Assembly (NCBI GenBank): GCA_034431765.1
Contig: DAOUDD010000020.1
Location: forward strand, 1-41,022
Source of the DNA: DASYAN01 sp034431765
Lineage (GTDB): Bacteria > Chloroflexota > Ktedonobacteria > Ktedonobacterales > Ktedonobacteraceae
DNA length: 41,022 bases
Direction of reading: 5' to 3'
Both the position numbers and the translations under genes were made by a program. Positions 7,277-15,750 of this stretch are shown piece after piece (position 1 is the first letter of the stretch; each line of letters begins with the position of its first letter). Under the pieces are notes generated by a model, which saw nothing but the letters and a program-made list of their open reading frames with translations, was not told the origin of the DNA and did not search any database.

Positions 7277-8323
7277 TCACTCCCACACAATCGCAACTTT
7301 GCCAGTTTTTCCTGTATCGAATAGCTCGTATGCCTCTTTAGCTTGAGTGAGGGGAAAGCGATGGGTAACCATGCTATCGGGATGGAGCTGCCAGCGCACG
7401 AGTTGCTCAACAAGTTCCTCCATCTGGGGCACACTACAGACCCAGGAGCCATAGAGAGCGAGCTGTTTGTGAAGCAGTAGCGGACTCGGCTCAAATTCGA
7501 CTGTGCCACCCTCGCCGACGAAGACAACACGTCCCCACTCGCGAGCAAGTTCCAGGCACATATGCCGCGCAGAGCTATTCCCCGACCCGTCAATGGCGAC
7601 CTCGACGCCATGCCCACCTGTTTTCTCACGCAGGATATCCACCGCATTCCCCTCTGTCGGACTGATAACGTCTGCAATGCCAAGTTGCCTTGCCAGTTCA
7701 CGCCGTTCCGGCATGACCTCAACTCCGACCACCCGCGCTCCCATTGCTTTACACAGTAGGGCAATGCCCAGACCAACCGGACCGAGACCAGTCACGAGGA
7801 CGACATCTCGTCCAGAAACAGTAGCGCGCAAACAGGCAGCATAGGCTGTTCCAATACCACAAGCAACCATTGCTCCGTCCAGGTAGGTTAGCTCATCAGG
7901 CAACGGAACCAGTGTCCGTTCTTCTGCAAGCAGGAAGTCGGCATGTCCTCCATCACGTTGCCACCCGTAAGCGGCTCGTTCAGGTTGTGAGCAGCTAATC
8001 ATCCAACCACTACGGCACGCAGAGCAGACACCACAGCCGGCGATATGATAGAGAATCACACGATCTCCCTCGTGAAAACGGCGCACACCTGGTCCAACTC
8101 GCTCAACGATACCACATGGCTCATGGCCACCAATCACGCCCTGATACGCTTCGGGTCCTGTCCCCCAGGTGGCAGGTCGATAAATAGCACGTAGATCACT
8201 ACCACAAAGCGATGATGCTTTCATACGCACTACAACCTGACCATGCCCAGGTTCTGGAATAGTGTATTTCCGCATCTCGATCTGGCGGTTCCCTAGAAAA
8301 ATAACTCCATTCATAGTTGTCAT
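7277..8323 (-). CDS. zinc-dependent alcohol/polyol dehydrogenase (MDR family)
   Basis: This is a medium-chain dehydrogenase of the Zn-alcohol, sorbitol or threonine dehydrogenase type: NAD(P)-linked oxidation of an alcohol or polyol in the cytoplasm. Catalytic zinc ligands are visible as Cys40 (LCGSD) and His67-Glu68 (GGHE). The structural zinc lobe has Cys97, Cys100, Cys103 and Cys111. The nucleotide-binding fold has GLGPVG (residues 179-184). The length of 348 aa is typical. The ATG at 8323 follows AAAGAGG at good spacing. It is transcribed divergently from an ArsR-type regulator across a 375-base region with palindromes, so control by that regulator is likely. The exact substrate is not evident. 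Confidence 0.88.
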   Translation of the reverse strand: MTTMNGVIFLGNRQIEMRKYTIPEPGHGQVVVRMKASSLCGSDLRAIYRPATWGTGPEAYQGVIGGHEPCGIVERVGPGVRRFHEGDRVILYHIAGCGVCSACRSGWMISCSQPERAAYGWQRDGGHADFLLAEERTLVPLPDELTYLDGAMVACGIGTAYAACLRATVSGRDVVLVTGLGPVGLGIALLCKAMGARVVGVEVMPERRELARQLGIADVISPTEGNAVDILREKTGGHGVEVAIDGSGNSSARHMCLELAREWGRVVFVGEGGTVEFEPSPLLLHKQLALYGSWVCSVPQMEELVEQLVRWQLHPDSMVTHRFPLTQAKEAYELFDTGKTGKVAIVWE

Positions 8324-8376
8324 CTTGCAGCAACCTCTTTCTGGAAAATGTGGACTAATTATATCTTTCTATGTAA

Positions 8377-8395
8377 TGCATTTATGGAAAATGCA
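8377..8395. promoter_or_regulatory. candidate operator upstream of the dehydrogenase
   Basis: TGCATTT and AAATGCA form a 7+7 inverted repeat around five bases, 54 bases upstream of the dehydrogenase start. The size suits a winged-helix dimer site. It does not share the sequence of the palindrome at 8654, so the binding protein is uncertain. Confidence 0.35.
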
Positions 8396-8611
8396 CGAAA
8401 TGTTCATCGCTTGTGCCGCTTCTTTGCAAAGATGAGCTTGGTAAGCTATCTCCTATCCGTGCTCTACGGAAAGACAAAATCTATGTATCATCAGTACAGC
8501 ATAGCATATACAACCCATACGTGTCCTTCTGAGATCTGACGGTCAGAAGCGACGTACGTAATGAGTAGAAAAGAAAGATTGTCTGCCTGGTAGTATTTTT
8601 TGCAGTATACC

Positions 8612-8640
8612 TTGACATTATACCAATCTTATGTTACATT
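8612..8640 (+). promoter_or_regulatory. sigma70-type promoter of the ArsR/DUF2087 regulator
   Basis: A perfect -35 TTGACA (8612-8617) is followed after 17 bases by the -10 TACATT (8635-8640). The start point would fall at about 8647, directly before a perfect palindrome. Confidence 0.75.
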
Positions 8641-8653
8641 GCTATTAGTTACG

Positions 8654-8667
8654 CGTATGCGCATACG
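8654..8667. promoter_or_regulatory. perfect palindrome, probable autoregulatory operator
   Basis: CGTATGCGCATACG is a 14-bp perfect palindrome 14 bases after the -10 box and 32 bases before the regulator's ATG. Its position over the initial transcribed region fits a repressor site. The obvious candidate binder is the ArsR-type protein encoded just downstream. Confidence 0.6.
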
Positions 8668-8698
8668 TGCATAACAACTCTCAAAGGAGCAGCAGACG

Positions 8699-10147
8699 AT
8701 GGCCCTTTCCTCAAACATCTCCCCCCTCAAGTATCTTCCAGCTCATATCGAGGAAGAACCTGTGTTTAATGTTTTACATAGTCTGTCCCTTTTAAACGTT
8801 GCCGGAGATTTGACTGGTCTCAATTCATGGGTAATGCGTACGGCGGCAGCACTGACACCTGAGCGGAAACGCATGAACGTCTTAGTCTGTGAGGGGCTGA
8901 AACTTGCCCTACCACCAACACAGGCGTATCAGGAAACAACGGACTTTCCGTCGTACCTGCAAGATCTCTCAGAGCAAGATCCCACTATTCTACGAGATCG
9001 ACTGCTGGAACGTCTCTGTCGTGCGACATGCGTTCTTCCAGCCGCTGATGCGAATGAACTGCTGCATACTGTTCAGGGGTATATCGCTCGGATCAAGCAG
9101 GTCTTTCCTGAGCAAGCTGCTGATGTTGAGCTAGTGCGCGAGGTGCACACGCTTCTTAACAACCCTTCCAGCTTGCAAGAAGTTATCATTCTGCACCTCC
9201 GTTTCATGTGGAAGGCAACCCTCCAGATCGAGTGGAAGCGCATTGGGAAAACACTAACGACACAGGTCAATGTCTACAAGCAGCGCCTCTTTCCTGATGC
9301 TTCAACAGTCGAAACATTTCGTCTCTTCACAGGACGTGAGATTCCTGCACACGTTCAAGCTCAGGCGAAGGGGCTGGATATTCAACGGATTGTGCTCGTG
9401 CCCTCTGCTCATCCAGGTAGACATGTGACAAGTTGGTATAATGATGGTGTGCTGCGCCTGTTCTTCCTTGCTCCTCCAAACTTCTCCGCTGTTATGCGCA
9501 CCTCACCCATTGGGCATGCCGAGATGATTGCGAACTTGAAACGCCTGGCTGATGTGCTTGCTGATGAGACACGGCTGCGTATTCTGGAGCTATTCGTCCA
9601 TTATAACGAACTATCTGCGCAGGATATCATGCAACATCTTGCAATTAGTCAATCTAGTGTCTCTCGTCACCTGAAACAGCTTGTGAATGTCGGTTACCTG
9701 TTTGAGCAGCGTGAAGGAGCCAACAAACTCTACACGTTTAGTTTCTTCGCCTTTGATAGCACTATTCGTGCCCTGGAACAGTTTAAAGCAGGCGCAACAT
9801 TTGAAAGCGATACTGATGCTGCTCTGGCAAATTATCCACGCGAACTCAAGCGCTTTCTCGATACACAGGGCCGTCTGAGCGCCTGGCCTCCTGCAAAAGA
9901 GCGAGACAAAGTCCTACTACTCGATTACCTGATCGAGAATTTTGAGGTGGGCCAGACCTATAGTGAGAAGGAGGTCAATGAGATTCTCCAGCACCATCTT
10001 GCATTTAATGATTACGCCGGTATTCGTCGCGCCCTCCAGGAGTACCGCTTTATGCGCCGTGATCGCGACGGCTCACGCTACTGGCGTATCTCAAAAATGC
10101 CCGATGACAACGAGACTTCTCAGATGCAGCCGGATATGTTGGTGTAG
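8699..10147 (+). CDS. ArsR-type winged-helix regulator with C-terminal DUF2087 domain
   Basis: The protein is 482 aa, long for an ArsR protein. Residues 1-270 are a helical N-terminal region seen in long ArsR-like regulators of Chloroflexota and actinobacteria (DUF5937-like; uncertain). Residues 279-346 are the winged helix: LADETRLRILELFV, then LSAQDIMQHLAISQSSVSRH as recognition helix, then a wing with EGANKLYTF. Residues 384-465 match DUF2087 (RELKRFLDTQGRLSAWPPAK, then YSEKEVNEIL, RRALQEYRFMRRDRDGSRYWR). The classical ArsR metal-binding ELCVCDL motif is absent, so it is probably not a metal sensor. The ATG follows AAAGGAG at ideal spacing. The promoter and palindrome suggest autorepression and control of the divergent dehydrogenase. 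Confidence 0.82.
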   Translation: MALSSNISPLKYLPAHIEEEPVFNVLHSLSLLNVAGDLTGLNSWVMRTAAALTPERKRMNVLVCEGLKLALPPTQAYQETTDFPSYLQDLSEQDPTILRDRLLERLCRATCVLPAADANELLHTVQGYIARIKQVFPEQAADVELVREVHTLLNNPSSLQEVIILHLRFMWKATLQIEWKRIGKTLTTQVNVYKQRLFPDASTVETFRLFTGREIPAHVQAQAKGLDIQRIVLVPSAHPGRHVTSWYNDGVLRLFFLAPPNFSAVMRTSPIGHAEMIANLKRLADVLADETRLRILELFVHYNELSAQDIMQHLAISQSSVSRHLKQLVNVGYLFEQREGANKLYTFSFFAFDSTIRALEQFKAGATFESDTDAALANYPRELKRFLDTQGRLSAWPPAKERDKVLLLDYLIENFEVGQTYSEKEVNEILQHHLAFNDYAGIRRALQEYRFMRRDRDGSRYWRISKMPDDNETSQMQPDMLV

Positions 10148-10593
10148 GAGTTAAGAACTCTCTGCATTTACACAGAGGGTCGGCATGAGCAAGTCGATGA
10201 GAAGAGGGTGTGGAAGCAGTTGCATCGCTTCCACACCCTCTTCTCATTTCAAGGATGTCGCTGTTCAGGAAAAGTCTGTGTTGCCATAAAATTTCTAGCG
10301 TGATCATAGAGTTCCACCCGAAGAGGCGGCAGAATTTGAGGAGTTTTTTGTCAAACTCTTCTTTGTACTTCCCACAAAATCCCTCCTCATTCACATCTTC
10401 CCCTAGTACTTCCTATCCATTACAGTCCTAAAAATTGAGGATCGAAAGCAACCCTCTATAAAGTCATTGGAAGAAGTGATGAGAACGTCTCTCAATCGCT
10501 CAACTACTTTACTAGGTTTGAACATTTGCTTTCTCCTGAAAAAGTACACTACGAAAGTGGGAGGGAGCGCCAACGAAGGAAAAGGGGAAAATT
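10148..10593. other. intergenic region after the ArsR/DUF2087 regulator
   Basis: This is a 446-base gap. It starts with a 20-bp perfect hairpin. The rest is low in coding signal on both strands and I recognise no gene. The last bases hold the AAGGAAAAGGGG ribosome site of the next small gene. Confidence 0.5.
10198..10246 (+). terminator. long perfect hairpin after the regulator gene
   Basis: A 20-bp perfect stem: the left arm (10198-10217) ends GGTGTGGAAGC and the right arm (10227-10246) begins GCTTCCACACC, with a 9-base loop. No T tract follows (only ATTTC). The role is terminator or 3'-end stabiliser. Confidence 0.7.
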
Positions 10594-10767
10594 ATGCGAC
10601 TAGAGAGTATGAAGTACCACACCTGCCCATATGATGACGAAGAAGGCGTTTTGCTAACCGATCTTGAAGAAACGCAACCTGAGACCGATGAAGAAGGCAA
10701 CCTTCAGTATTACTGCGTCTCCGGGCATCACACATTCGCACTCTCAGATGACGATGAGGATGACTAA
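10594..10767 (+). CDS. small acidic Cys/His protein, function unknown
   Basis: This is a 57-residue frame with a strong ribosome site (AAGGAAAAGGGG, 6 bases before the ATG). It is very acidic, ending SDDDEDD. His9, Cys11, Cys41, His45 and His46 are arranged as HTCPYD ... YYCVSGHH, which resembles half-sites of a small zinc ribbon but lacks full CxxC pairs. A hairpin follows the stop codon. The composition and ribosome site favour a real gene. I do not recognise the family. A zinc- or nucleic-acid-binding regulator is possible but is only inference. An ATG at codon 6 is an alternative start. Confidence 0.6.
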   Translation: MRLESMKYHTCPYDDEEGVLLTDLEETQPETDEEGNLQYYCVSGHHTFALSDDDEDD

Positions 10768-10776
10768 TTTTGCAAG

Positions 10777-10821
10777 AGATAGGTGCTGGCATATCTCTAG
10801 AAGATGTACCAGCACCTATCT
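10777..10821 (+). terminator. hairpin after the small acidic protein gene
   Basis: AGATAGGTGCTGG (10777-10789) pairs with CCAGCACCTATCT (10809-10821) over a 19-base loop. The stem is 13 bp and perfect, with no strong T tract. Confidence 0.6.
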
Positions 10822-10964
10822 GTCTTCTCCAGTACCCGTTCACCTGTTCAAGAAGTGTTGCTGCTGCTCGATCAGTTAATAGCAAGCTTGCAACCTGAAA
10901 AGCAGGTGCTCTGAATTTCTCCTCAGTTATGATCAGCAGCGAAGGGGGAACAGTGCTTACGTTG

Positions 10965-11345
10965 CTATCCTATCTGAAGTTCTCCCAGTGTCACACGAGC
11001 CGTCTGTTGTTGGTTTCCTCGATAGAACTGTACAGAAGCAGTATCATCAGGCTTCTTGCTCAGGAGAATATCGCTGAGAGAGGAGACATCAATGATGGCT
11101 TTCCCATCCATCTGTACGATGACATCACCAGCTCGTAAGCCTGCTCTCTCTGCTGCTCCACCAGATGTGACGCTTGCAATAAGCGCACCATGATCAACTG
11201 ACAATCCATTCTGGGTCGCTATCGATGGATCAACGCTGGCAAGGCGTACACCCAGCGCTGCCCGTCCAGAATCTGTAACACGACCCGATTGAATCAACTG
11301 CGGTGCGATGAACTTCACACGGTTAGAAGGAAAACGGTAACAGAG
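10965..11345 (-). pseudogene. HtrA/DegP-type serine protease remnant (PDZ domain only)
   Basis: Read leftward from about 11332, PSNRVKFIAPQLIQSGRV is the junction between the trypsin-like domain and the PDZ domain in HtrA-family proteases. A PDZ domain follows: ALGVRLASVD, GALIASVTSGGAAERAGLRA, GDVIVQMDGKAI, then SLSDILLSKKPDDTASVQFY. The frame is blocked upstream by TAA and TAG codons, so the membrane anchor and catalytic His-Asp-Ser domain have been lost. A 117-residue soluble PDZ peptide could start at the GTG at 11318, but no ribosome site supports it. The best call is a 5'-deleted protease gene. Confidence 0.7.
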
Positions 11346-11546
11346 CTATTATAGAAAGCTCTGCGGTGAGGCTGATCTTGAGTTGGCAAAATTGCTGCGG
11401 ATTGGTGTATACTGATAGAGGTAAAGCAAGAGCTTCTGCTTCTTATAGCGATGCCTGAAGCTTTTTGTCCTTGTCGTGTATCACCTGTAGGATATTGTGT
11501 TTCACTTGAAATGTTCCCTACGTCGATCCGCTAAAGGAGGCCTCGT

Positions 11547-12227
11547 ATGTCAGTCACAGATGTCCCACCTTCTACTCAGCCCCGCAGCGCTCTCCGTTAC
11601 CGTCCCATCACACCCACTGCACCTTCAAACACAGATGAGCATCCTCCTCGCGCTGATGCTCTCCTTTATCCTGGTGTTCAACGTGCTTCCCGCGTTCAAA
11701 GGCCGCCTGTTCAAAGCTCACACCCACAATCGTCTCCAAAAGCAACGCCCGTGCTTCCTTCCTACCCCACTCCATCGACAGGACCGTTACCTGCAACGTT
11801 CAGGAAACATGGTCGCTCTCGTCTCTGGAAGGTGCTTATTGCAGGAGTATTTCTTGTCTTCCTTGCTGTGTTCCTGGAGCAGATGGTGGTAGGTTGGTTT
11901 ATAACAACCTGGAATGACTGGCACTATGGAAGACCACGTACCTATCAAATCGATGCCTATGTAGGGCACGAGTCCGGCTCTACGCCGAGCCACTTTATTG
12001 CCATCAATCTGCATGGTCAAGTGCAGGTTGTCGAATGGCCCGGTGGGGATTCCTCCCGTTTACATATCTATCTCGGCCCACACCTTGTTGGGGATAATGC
12101 TGATCTCGCTCTTGCCACCATCCAATTTCTCGATAGTCGTCATGACCATCATCCCGATCTGCTCGTGCAAGCTGGGGGCCTTCAAATGCTCTTCCACAAC
12201 GACCAGGATATGTTTCGTCCTGTGTGA
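11547..12227 (+). CDS. membrane-anchored FG-GAP/VCBS-like protein (paralog A1)
   Basis: 226 aa. Residues 1-90 are a Pro/Ser/Thr-rich, presumably cytoplasmic, disordered segment. Residues about 93-117 form one membrane helix (WKVLIAGVFLVFLAVFLEQM). The rest is an extracytoplasmic beta-rich domain. It shares a signature with the protein at 29188-29946: HYGRPRTYQ, a VGH, TPSHFIAxNL, QVxExPGGD, a GPxLxG, and a terminal ND..FRPV. The partner copy contains DVNGDGKLD, the calcium-binding type loop of FG-GAP/VCBS repeats; here it is degenerate (SRHDHHPD). A perfect AAAGGAGG lies 6 bases before the ATG. The GT-C glycosyltransferase B1 follows after about 250 bases. The function is unknown; a surface or glycan-related role is inference. 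Confidence 0.75.
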   Translation: MSVTDVPPSTQPRSALRYRPITPTAPSNTDEHPPRADALLYPGVQRASRVQRPPVQSSHPQSSPKATPVLPSYPTPSTGPLPATFRKHGRSRLWKVLIAGVFLVFLAVFLEQMVVGWFITTWNDWHYGRPRTYQIDAYVGHESGSTPSHFIAINLHGQVQVVEWPGGDSSRLHIYLGPHLVGDNADLALATIQFLDSRHDHHPDLLVQAGGLQMLFHNDQDMFRPV

Positions 12228-12282
12228 TACTTCCTCTCGCCAGCCCTCTAAAAAAAGCCCGCTCCCCCTCTCGTGCTACCGA

Positions 12283-12326
12283 CAAACCATTCTCGATTGC
12301 TTTCTGCTTCGGTCGAGAGTGGTTTG
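12283..12326 (+). terminator. hairpin after paralog A1
   Basis: CAAACCATTCTCGA (12283-12296) pairs with TCGAGAGTGGTTTG (12313-12326) with a single G-T wobble. No T tract follows. Confidence 0.6.
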
Positions 12327-12475
12327 TGCCTCGTTCCCAAAACGCTTCACTTACGAGCAAAAGAGTATAACAGTTTACCTCTTCAAGGTGAAAGTACTAA
12401 GCACAACAAACGGTCGATACCATTGATTATAATGCAGAAAACAAGAATGAGATCATTGATGCTGGAGTGACACTG

Positions 12476-14194
12476 GTGAAACGTGTAAAAATTACCTCCC
12501 ACGAACTCTCTGTTATAGGAATCCTCATCTTCGCATTTGCCGTACGTATACTCCTGGCAAGTCAGACCTGGCCGTTGCCTAACAGTGACGAGGCGACGAT
12601 AGGACTGATGGCGCTCCATATTCAGCATGGCTCCGATGCCCCAATTTTCTTCTACGGACAACATTATATGGGATCGCTGGAGGCGTATATAGGGGCTGTT
12701 CTCTTCTCGATACTAGGGGCATCGGTGTTTACACTCAGGCTGGGCATTATCCTTCTAGTAATACTCTTTCTCATCGGAATGTATCTGCTCACGCGCATCC
12801 TCTACACGAAAACTTTCGCGCTGGTCACGGTTCTGCTGCTGAGCCTGGGTTCCAACGCTGTACTCTCAAGGCAATTAAGTGCGATTGGCGGATACACTGA
12901 AACTCTTTTCTTTACTGTCTTTCTCTTTCTGGTAGCAACCAGATTGGCACTTGCATCTACATATGGACCATTGGAGAATCGTTTCTGGCGCTTGATCGGA
13001 TACAGTAGTTGGGGATTGATTGCAGGTTTAGGAATCTGGAGCGACCTTTTAATTCTTCCATTTCTACTCTGCTCAAGCTTTCTCCTCCTCTTTTGCTGGC
13101 GTGATTTGCTCAAAGGAGCGATTTTTCCCTTGCTCTTCTGTTTCCTGATCGGTGCATTTCCCCTTATCAGCTACAATCTACACCCGGCACTAGGGCAGAA
13201 CTCGTGGCAGGTATTACAGTCGCAGCAGGGGCACCCGCCGATTACAGCAAGAGTGCTCACGCAAGAACTCAGCAACACCGTAGCAATCAGCATACCTACA
13301 ATCACAGGTAGTCCCTTCTGTCATTATTCCGAGTACGATCGAGATGACCTCACAAGTCTGGCCTTGTTTGGCTTCCAACAATCCCATCCACCTACAGAAT
13401 ATTGTCGGCTTGTCGGTACAGGCTGGTCTCTGATATATCTCTTCCTTATTCTCCTCTCCATCGGCTACAGCGTGCTTACGTTGCAGAACTTGCTCGTGCC
13501 TATACATCAATGGCAGCGAGAGTGCCCATATGAGAAACGAAAAGCCTTGATACTGCAAACAGTACAACTTCTGCTTGCCACAAGTGCAGTTATTACGTTA
13601 ATTTTGTATATACACAGCTATTCAGTTGTTGGTTGGCCAGCAGCTACCTCTCGTTACCTTATCGGATTATGGCTTGTCACTCCACTCACGCTGTGGCCAC
13701 TGTGGGTTGGAGTACGTCTTTTGCGACGAACCTTTGTGGAAAGGGAGAAGAGAATACTGCACACATGGAGAGTTGCTGGGGGTGCAAGCTTCCTGCTCCT
13801 CTGGGCCCTATTTGGAATCTTCTCTTATGGAATCGGACACACCCTTACAGAGATTCCAGCAGCGCAAGGGGCAGAGCAGCAGGAGCAGCGGCTAATCGAA
13901 GGCTTGCTCAAGCAGAGAATCACCCATATCTACACAGATTACTGGACGTGTGATCGCATCATATTCGAGAGTCAGGAAAAGATTCTTTGCGCTGTCGTAA
14001 ATCCCAACATGCAACCTGGTCTCAACAGATACCCCCTCTATTATACGAAAGTAAGCCATGACCTCACCAGCGCTTATCTATTTCCTACAATCATGAAGTA
14101 TGATAAGAAAATCGAGTATATACTGGGAAGAGAGCGAAAAACATATCAACGTTTTCTCTTTGAGGGTTACACTGTGTACAAAATACAGAGCTAA
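12476..14194 (+). CDS. GT-C fold membrane glycosyltransferase (GT39/PMT-like, paralog B1)
   Basis: A polytopic protein of about 572 aa with around 10 membrane helices in its first 450 residues. After TM1 comes NSDEATIGLMALHI with the acidic pair expected of the first extracytoplasmic loop of GT-C enzymes (catalytic Asp/Glu), then FFYGQHYMGSLEAYIGA. These enzymes move sugars from polyprenyl-phosphate donors to acceptors outside the membrane. The C-terminal extracytoplasmic segment has TDYWTC and a second Cys (ILCAVV), shared with the protein at 24713-26524. I choose the GTG at 12476 because GGAG lies 8 bases upstream; a GTG at 12467 overlaps that site. Donor and acceptor are unknown. Confidence 0.75.
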   Translation: MKRVKITSHELSVIGILIFAFAVRILLASQTWPLPNSDEATIGLMALHIQHGSDAPIFFYGQHYMGSLEAYIGAVLFSILGASVFTLRLGIILLVILFLIGMYLLTRILYTKTFALVTVLLLSLGSNAVLSRQLSAIGGYTETLFFTVFLFLVATRLALASTYGPLENRFWRLIGYSSWGLIAGLGIWSDLLILPFLLCSSFLLLFCWRDLLKGAIFPLLFCFLIGAFPLISYNLHPALGQNSWQVLQSQQGHPPITARVLTQELSNTVAISIPTITGSPFCHYSEYDRDDLTSLALFGFQQSHPPTEYCRLVGTGWSLIYLFLILLSIGYSVLTLQNLLVPIHQWQRECPYEKRKALILQTVQLLLATSAVITLILYIHSYSVVGWPAATSRYLIGLWLVTPLTLWPLWVGVRLLRRTFVEREKRILHTWRVAGGASFLLLWALFGIFSYGIGHTLTEIPAAQGAEQQEQRLIEGLLKQRITHIYTDYWTCDRIIFESQEKILCAVVNPNMQPGLNRYPLYYTKVSHDLTSAYLFPTIMKYDKKIEYILGRERKTYQRFLFEGYTVYKIQS

Positions 14195-14220
14195 AAATGC
14201 ACTTCTTCTGCTTTTACACG

Positions 14221-14264
14221 CTCATCCAGTGATCTCCCAGTGGATAGGGAGATCACTGGATGAG
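14221..14264. terminator. bidirectional 18-bp perfect hairpin between convergent genes
   Basis: CTCATCCAGTGATCTCCC (14221-14238) pairs perfectly with 14247-14264 around an 8-base loop. It lies between the ends of B1 (+) and the GT87 gene (-) and can serve both. Confidence 0.8.
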
Positions 14265-14283
14265 CCGTTAAAACAAAAAATTG

Positions 14284-15702
14284 CTAATTGCCATTGTATA
14301 GCATTTTACGTAGCTCTATCTGATGTAAAGGTGCACGTTGGCGAATCTGGAACCAGTCACAGAGAAAGGCCAGTGTGACAAAGACCAGCAGTGCATTGCG
14401 TAGCGTGATCATTGGAAGAAATCCCTGAGGTAACGGTGGTTCGTAAGCTACAGGAATTTGTAAGTAGAGGATGGGGAAGACAATAGTCGTGAAGAAGGCA
14501 ATCAGCCCAAAGCTCATCAGCCAGAAACGCCGTAGACCACTATTATAGGCCAGCAATGGCATAAGCCAGATAATATATTGGGGGCTAAAAACCTTTCCAG
14601 TCGAGAGGCAGACCAGGAATACAGCAACTGCTCCCTGTACGACATCAAGTTTCCCTCGCCACGTCAGCAAGAGCAGTGTTAGATACCCGATCACGAATGC
14701 TACCGAGACGAAACCTGAAATGATAGTATTAATCGAACTGATCGTATTCAACGATTCATAGGTAACGGTAAAATGAAGCGGCAAACCAAAGAGAGATGCT
14801 AGCCAGAGCAAACTACTACTTGTTGTCTCAACCTGAATGGGCCGCAACGTAAACCATTTGAGCGGACTCATAATCGTTCCCTCAAAGTTCACCAGAGCAA
14901 AGATACCTGTTACGACAACCAGTATTGCAAAAAAGAGGATGCTGTTCTTCCAACGCCAGGAAAGTAGCCCATGTACTGTACGCCAGAACTCATGCAGCAA
15001 AGTCCTCAATTTCAGTGACTTCTCAGGAAGATACAAGCAAGAGCCAGCACGTTGCTCTGCAAGAAACACAACAGGCCAGACAAGGATAGGATAGAACTTG
15101 GTAAGTACCGCAAAGGCAAGCGCAACATAGGATAATGTCCACTTCTTTCTATCAGCAGCCATCACGCTCAGAATCGTTAAGCCTGCTGGTACGAGATCAA
15201 AGCGTGCGAATGCTGTTGCACCTGCACCGAGCAAGAGATAGCCCGCAAAGGCAAGATGTGCCCCTCGCGGTCCATAGTTCAGCAGCAACCAGTATAGCAC
15301 GAGCGCGGCAACCGCCATCAGCACAGCAAATGCTGCCTGATAGTAGGCAATAGGGGCCAGCAAGCCCAATGAGAAAAAGGTCATTGTGAGCGGTGGGTAC
15401 TCAAGTGGAAACATCTTATAGGGTGGCAACGTAATGTGTGCCATGAATTGGCAGTGTGGTGGCGGCAATGCATGTGCGGCATTGCTCCCAAACCAGAAGC
15501 TCAGCACGTAACACTGATAGTTCGCCGGATCATTTAGAGGTGCAGAGAATCCCCATGACTCTGCATAGAATATGAATGCAGTAATAAGGAGTATTGGCAG
15601 GAAAGCGAGAAAGTTGTTTGGGGAGAGGAATGCTTTCCAAACAGTCGCAGGGAACACTCTTTGGACAGAATGTTTTTCTCGTTCCTGTATCGTCGTTGAC
15701 AT
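14284..15702 (-). CDS. GT87-family (DUF2029) polyprenol-phosphate-mannose-type mannosyltransferase
   Basis: 472 aa with about 10 membrane helices. Characteristic GT87 elements are an acidic first loop (LNDPANYQCYVLSFWFG), FPLEYPPLTMTFFSLGL, ARFDLVPAGLTILSVMAADR, AFAVLTKFYPILVWPVVF and FSPQYIIWLMPLLA. This family (the PimE type of mycobacteria) transfers mannose from polyprenyl-phosphate-mannose to glycolipids on the outer face of the membrane. The ATG is preceded by GGAGAG. It lies among other glycosyltransferase genes and next to gtrA, which supports a role in surface glycan or glycolipid assembly. The sugar specificity is inferred from the family only. Confidence 0.82.
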   Translation of the reverse strand: MSTTIQEREKHSVQRVFPATVWKAFLSPNNFLAFLPILLITAFIFYAESWGFSAPLNDPANYQCYVLSFWFGSNAAHALPPPHCQFMAHITLPPYKMFPLEYPPLTMTFFSLGLLAPIAYYQAAFAVLMAVAALVLYWLLLNYGPRGAHLAFAGYLLLGAGATAFARFDLVPAGLTILSVMAADRKKWTLSYVALAFAVLTKFYPILVWPVVFLAEQRAGSCLYLPEKSLKLRTLLHEFWRTVHGLLSWRWKNSILFFAILVVVTGIFALVNFEGTIMSPLKWFTLRPIQVETTSSSLLWLASLFGLPLHFTVTYESLNTISSINTIISGFVSVAFVIGYLTLLLLTWRGKLDVVQGAVAVFLVCLSTGKVFSPQYIIWLMPLLAYNSGLRRFWLMSFGLIAFFTTIVFPILYLQIPVAYEPPLPQGFLPMITLRNALLVFVTLAFLCDWFQIRQRAPLHQIELRKMLYNGN

Positions 15703-15750
15703 AAAGGCTGCTCTCCATTGTTTTCTATACTATTGTGTGTAATGCTGCCC

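Larger units (their letters stand above)
8324..8698. other. divergent control region between dehydrogenase and regulator
   Basis: This is a 375-base gap without a gene. Near the dehydrogenase it has TGGAAAATG twice (8342-8350, 8385-8393) and the inverted pair TGCATTT/AAATGCA (8377-8395). Near the regulator it has a strong promoter and a perfect palindrome, described separately. Confidence 0.6.

Noticed and set aside
10050..10394. 114-codon minus-strand frame after the ArsR/DUF2087 gene
   Set aside because: It overlaps the 3' end of a certain gene and crosses its hairpin. I see no family motif or ribosome site.
12004..12360. 118-codon minus-strand frame opposite paralog A1
   Set aside because: It is antisense to a gene supported by a paralog, with Arg/Asp/His-rich filler typical of a shadow frame.
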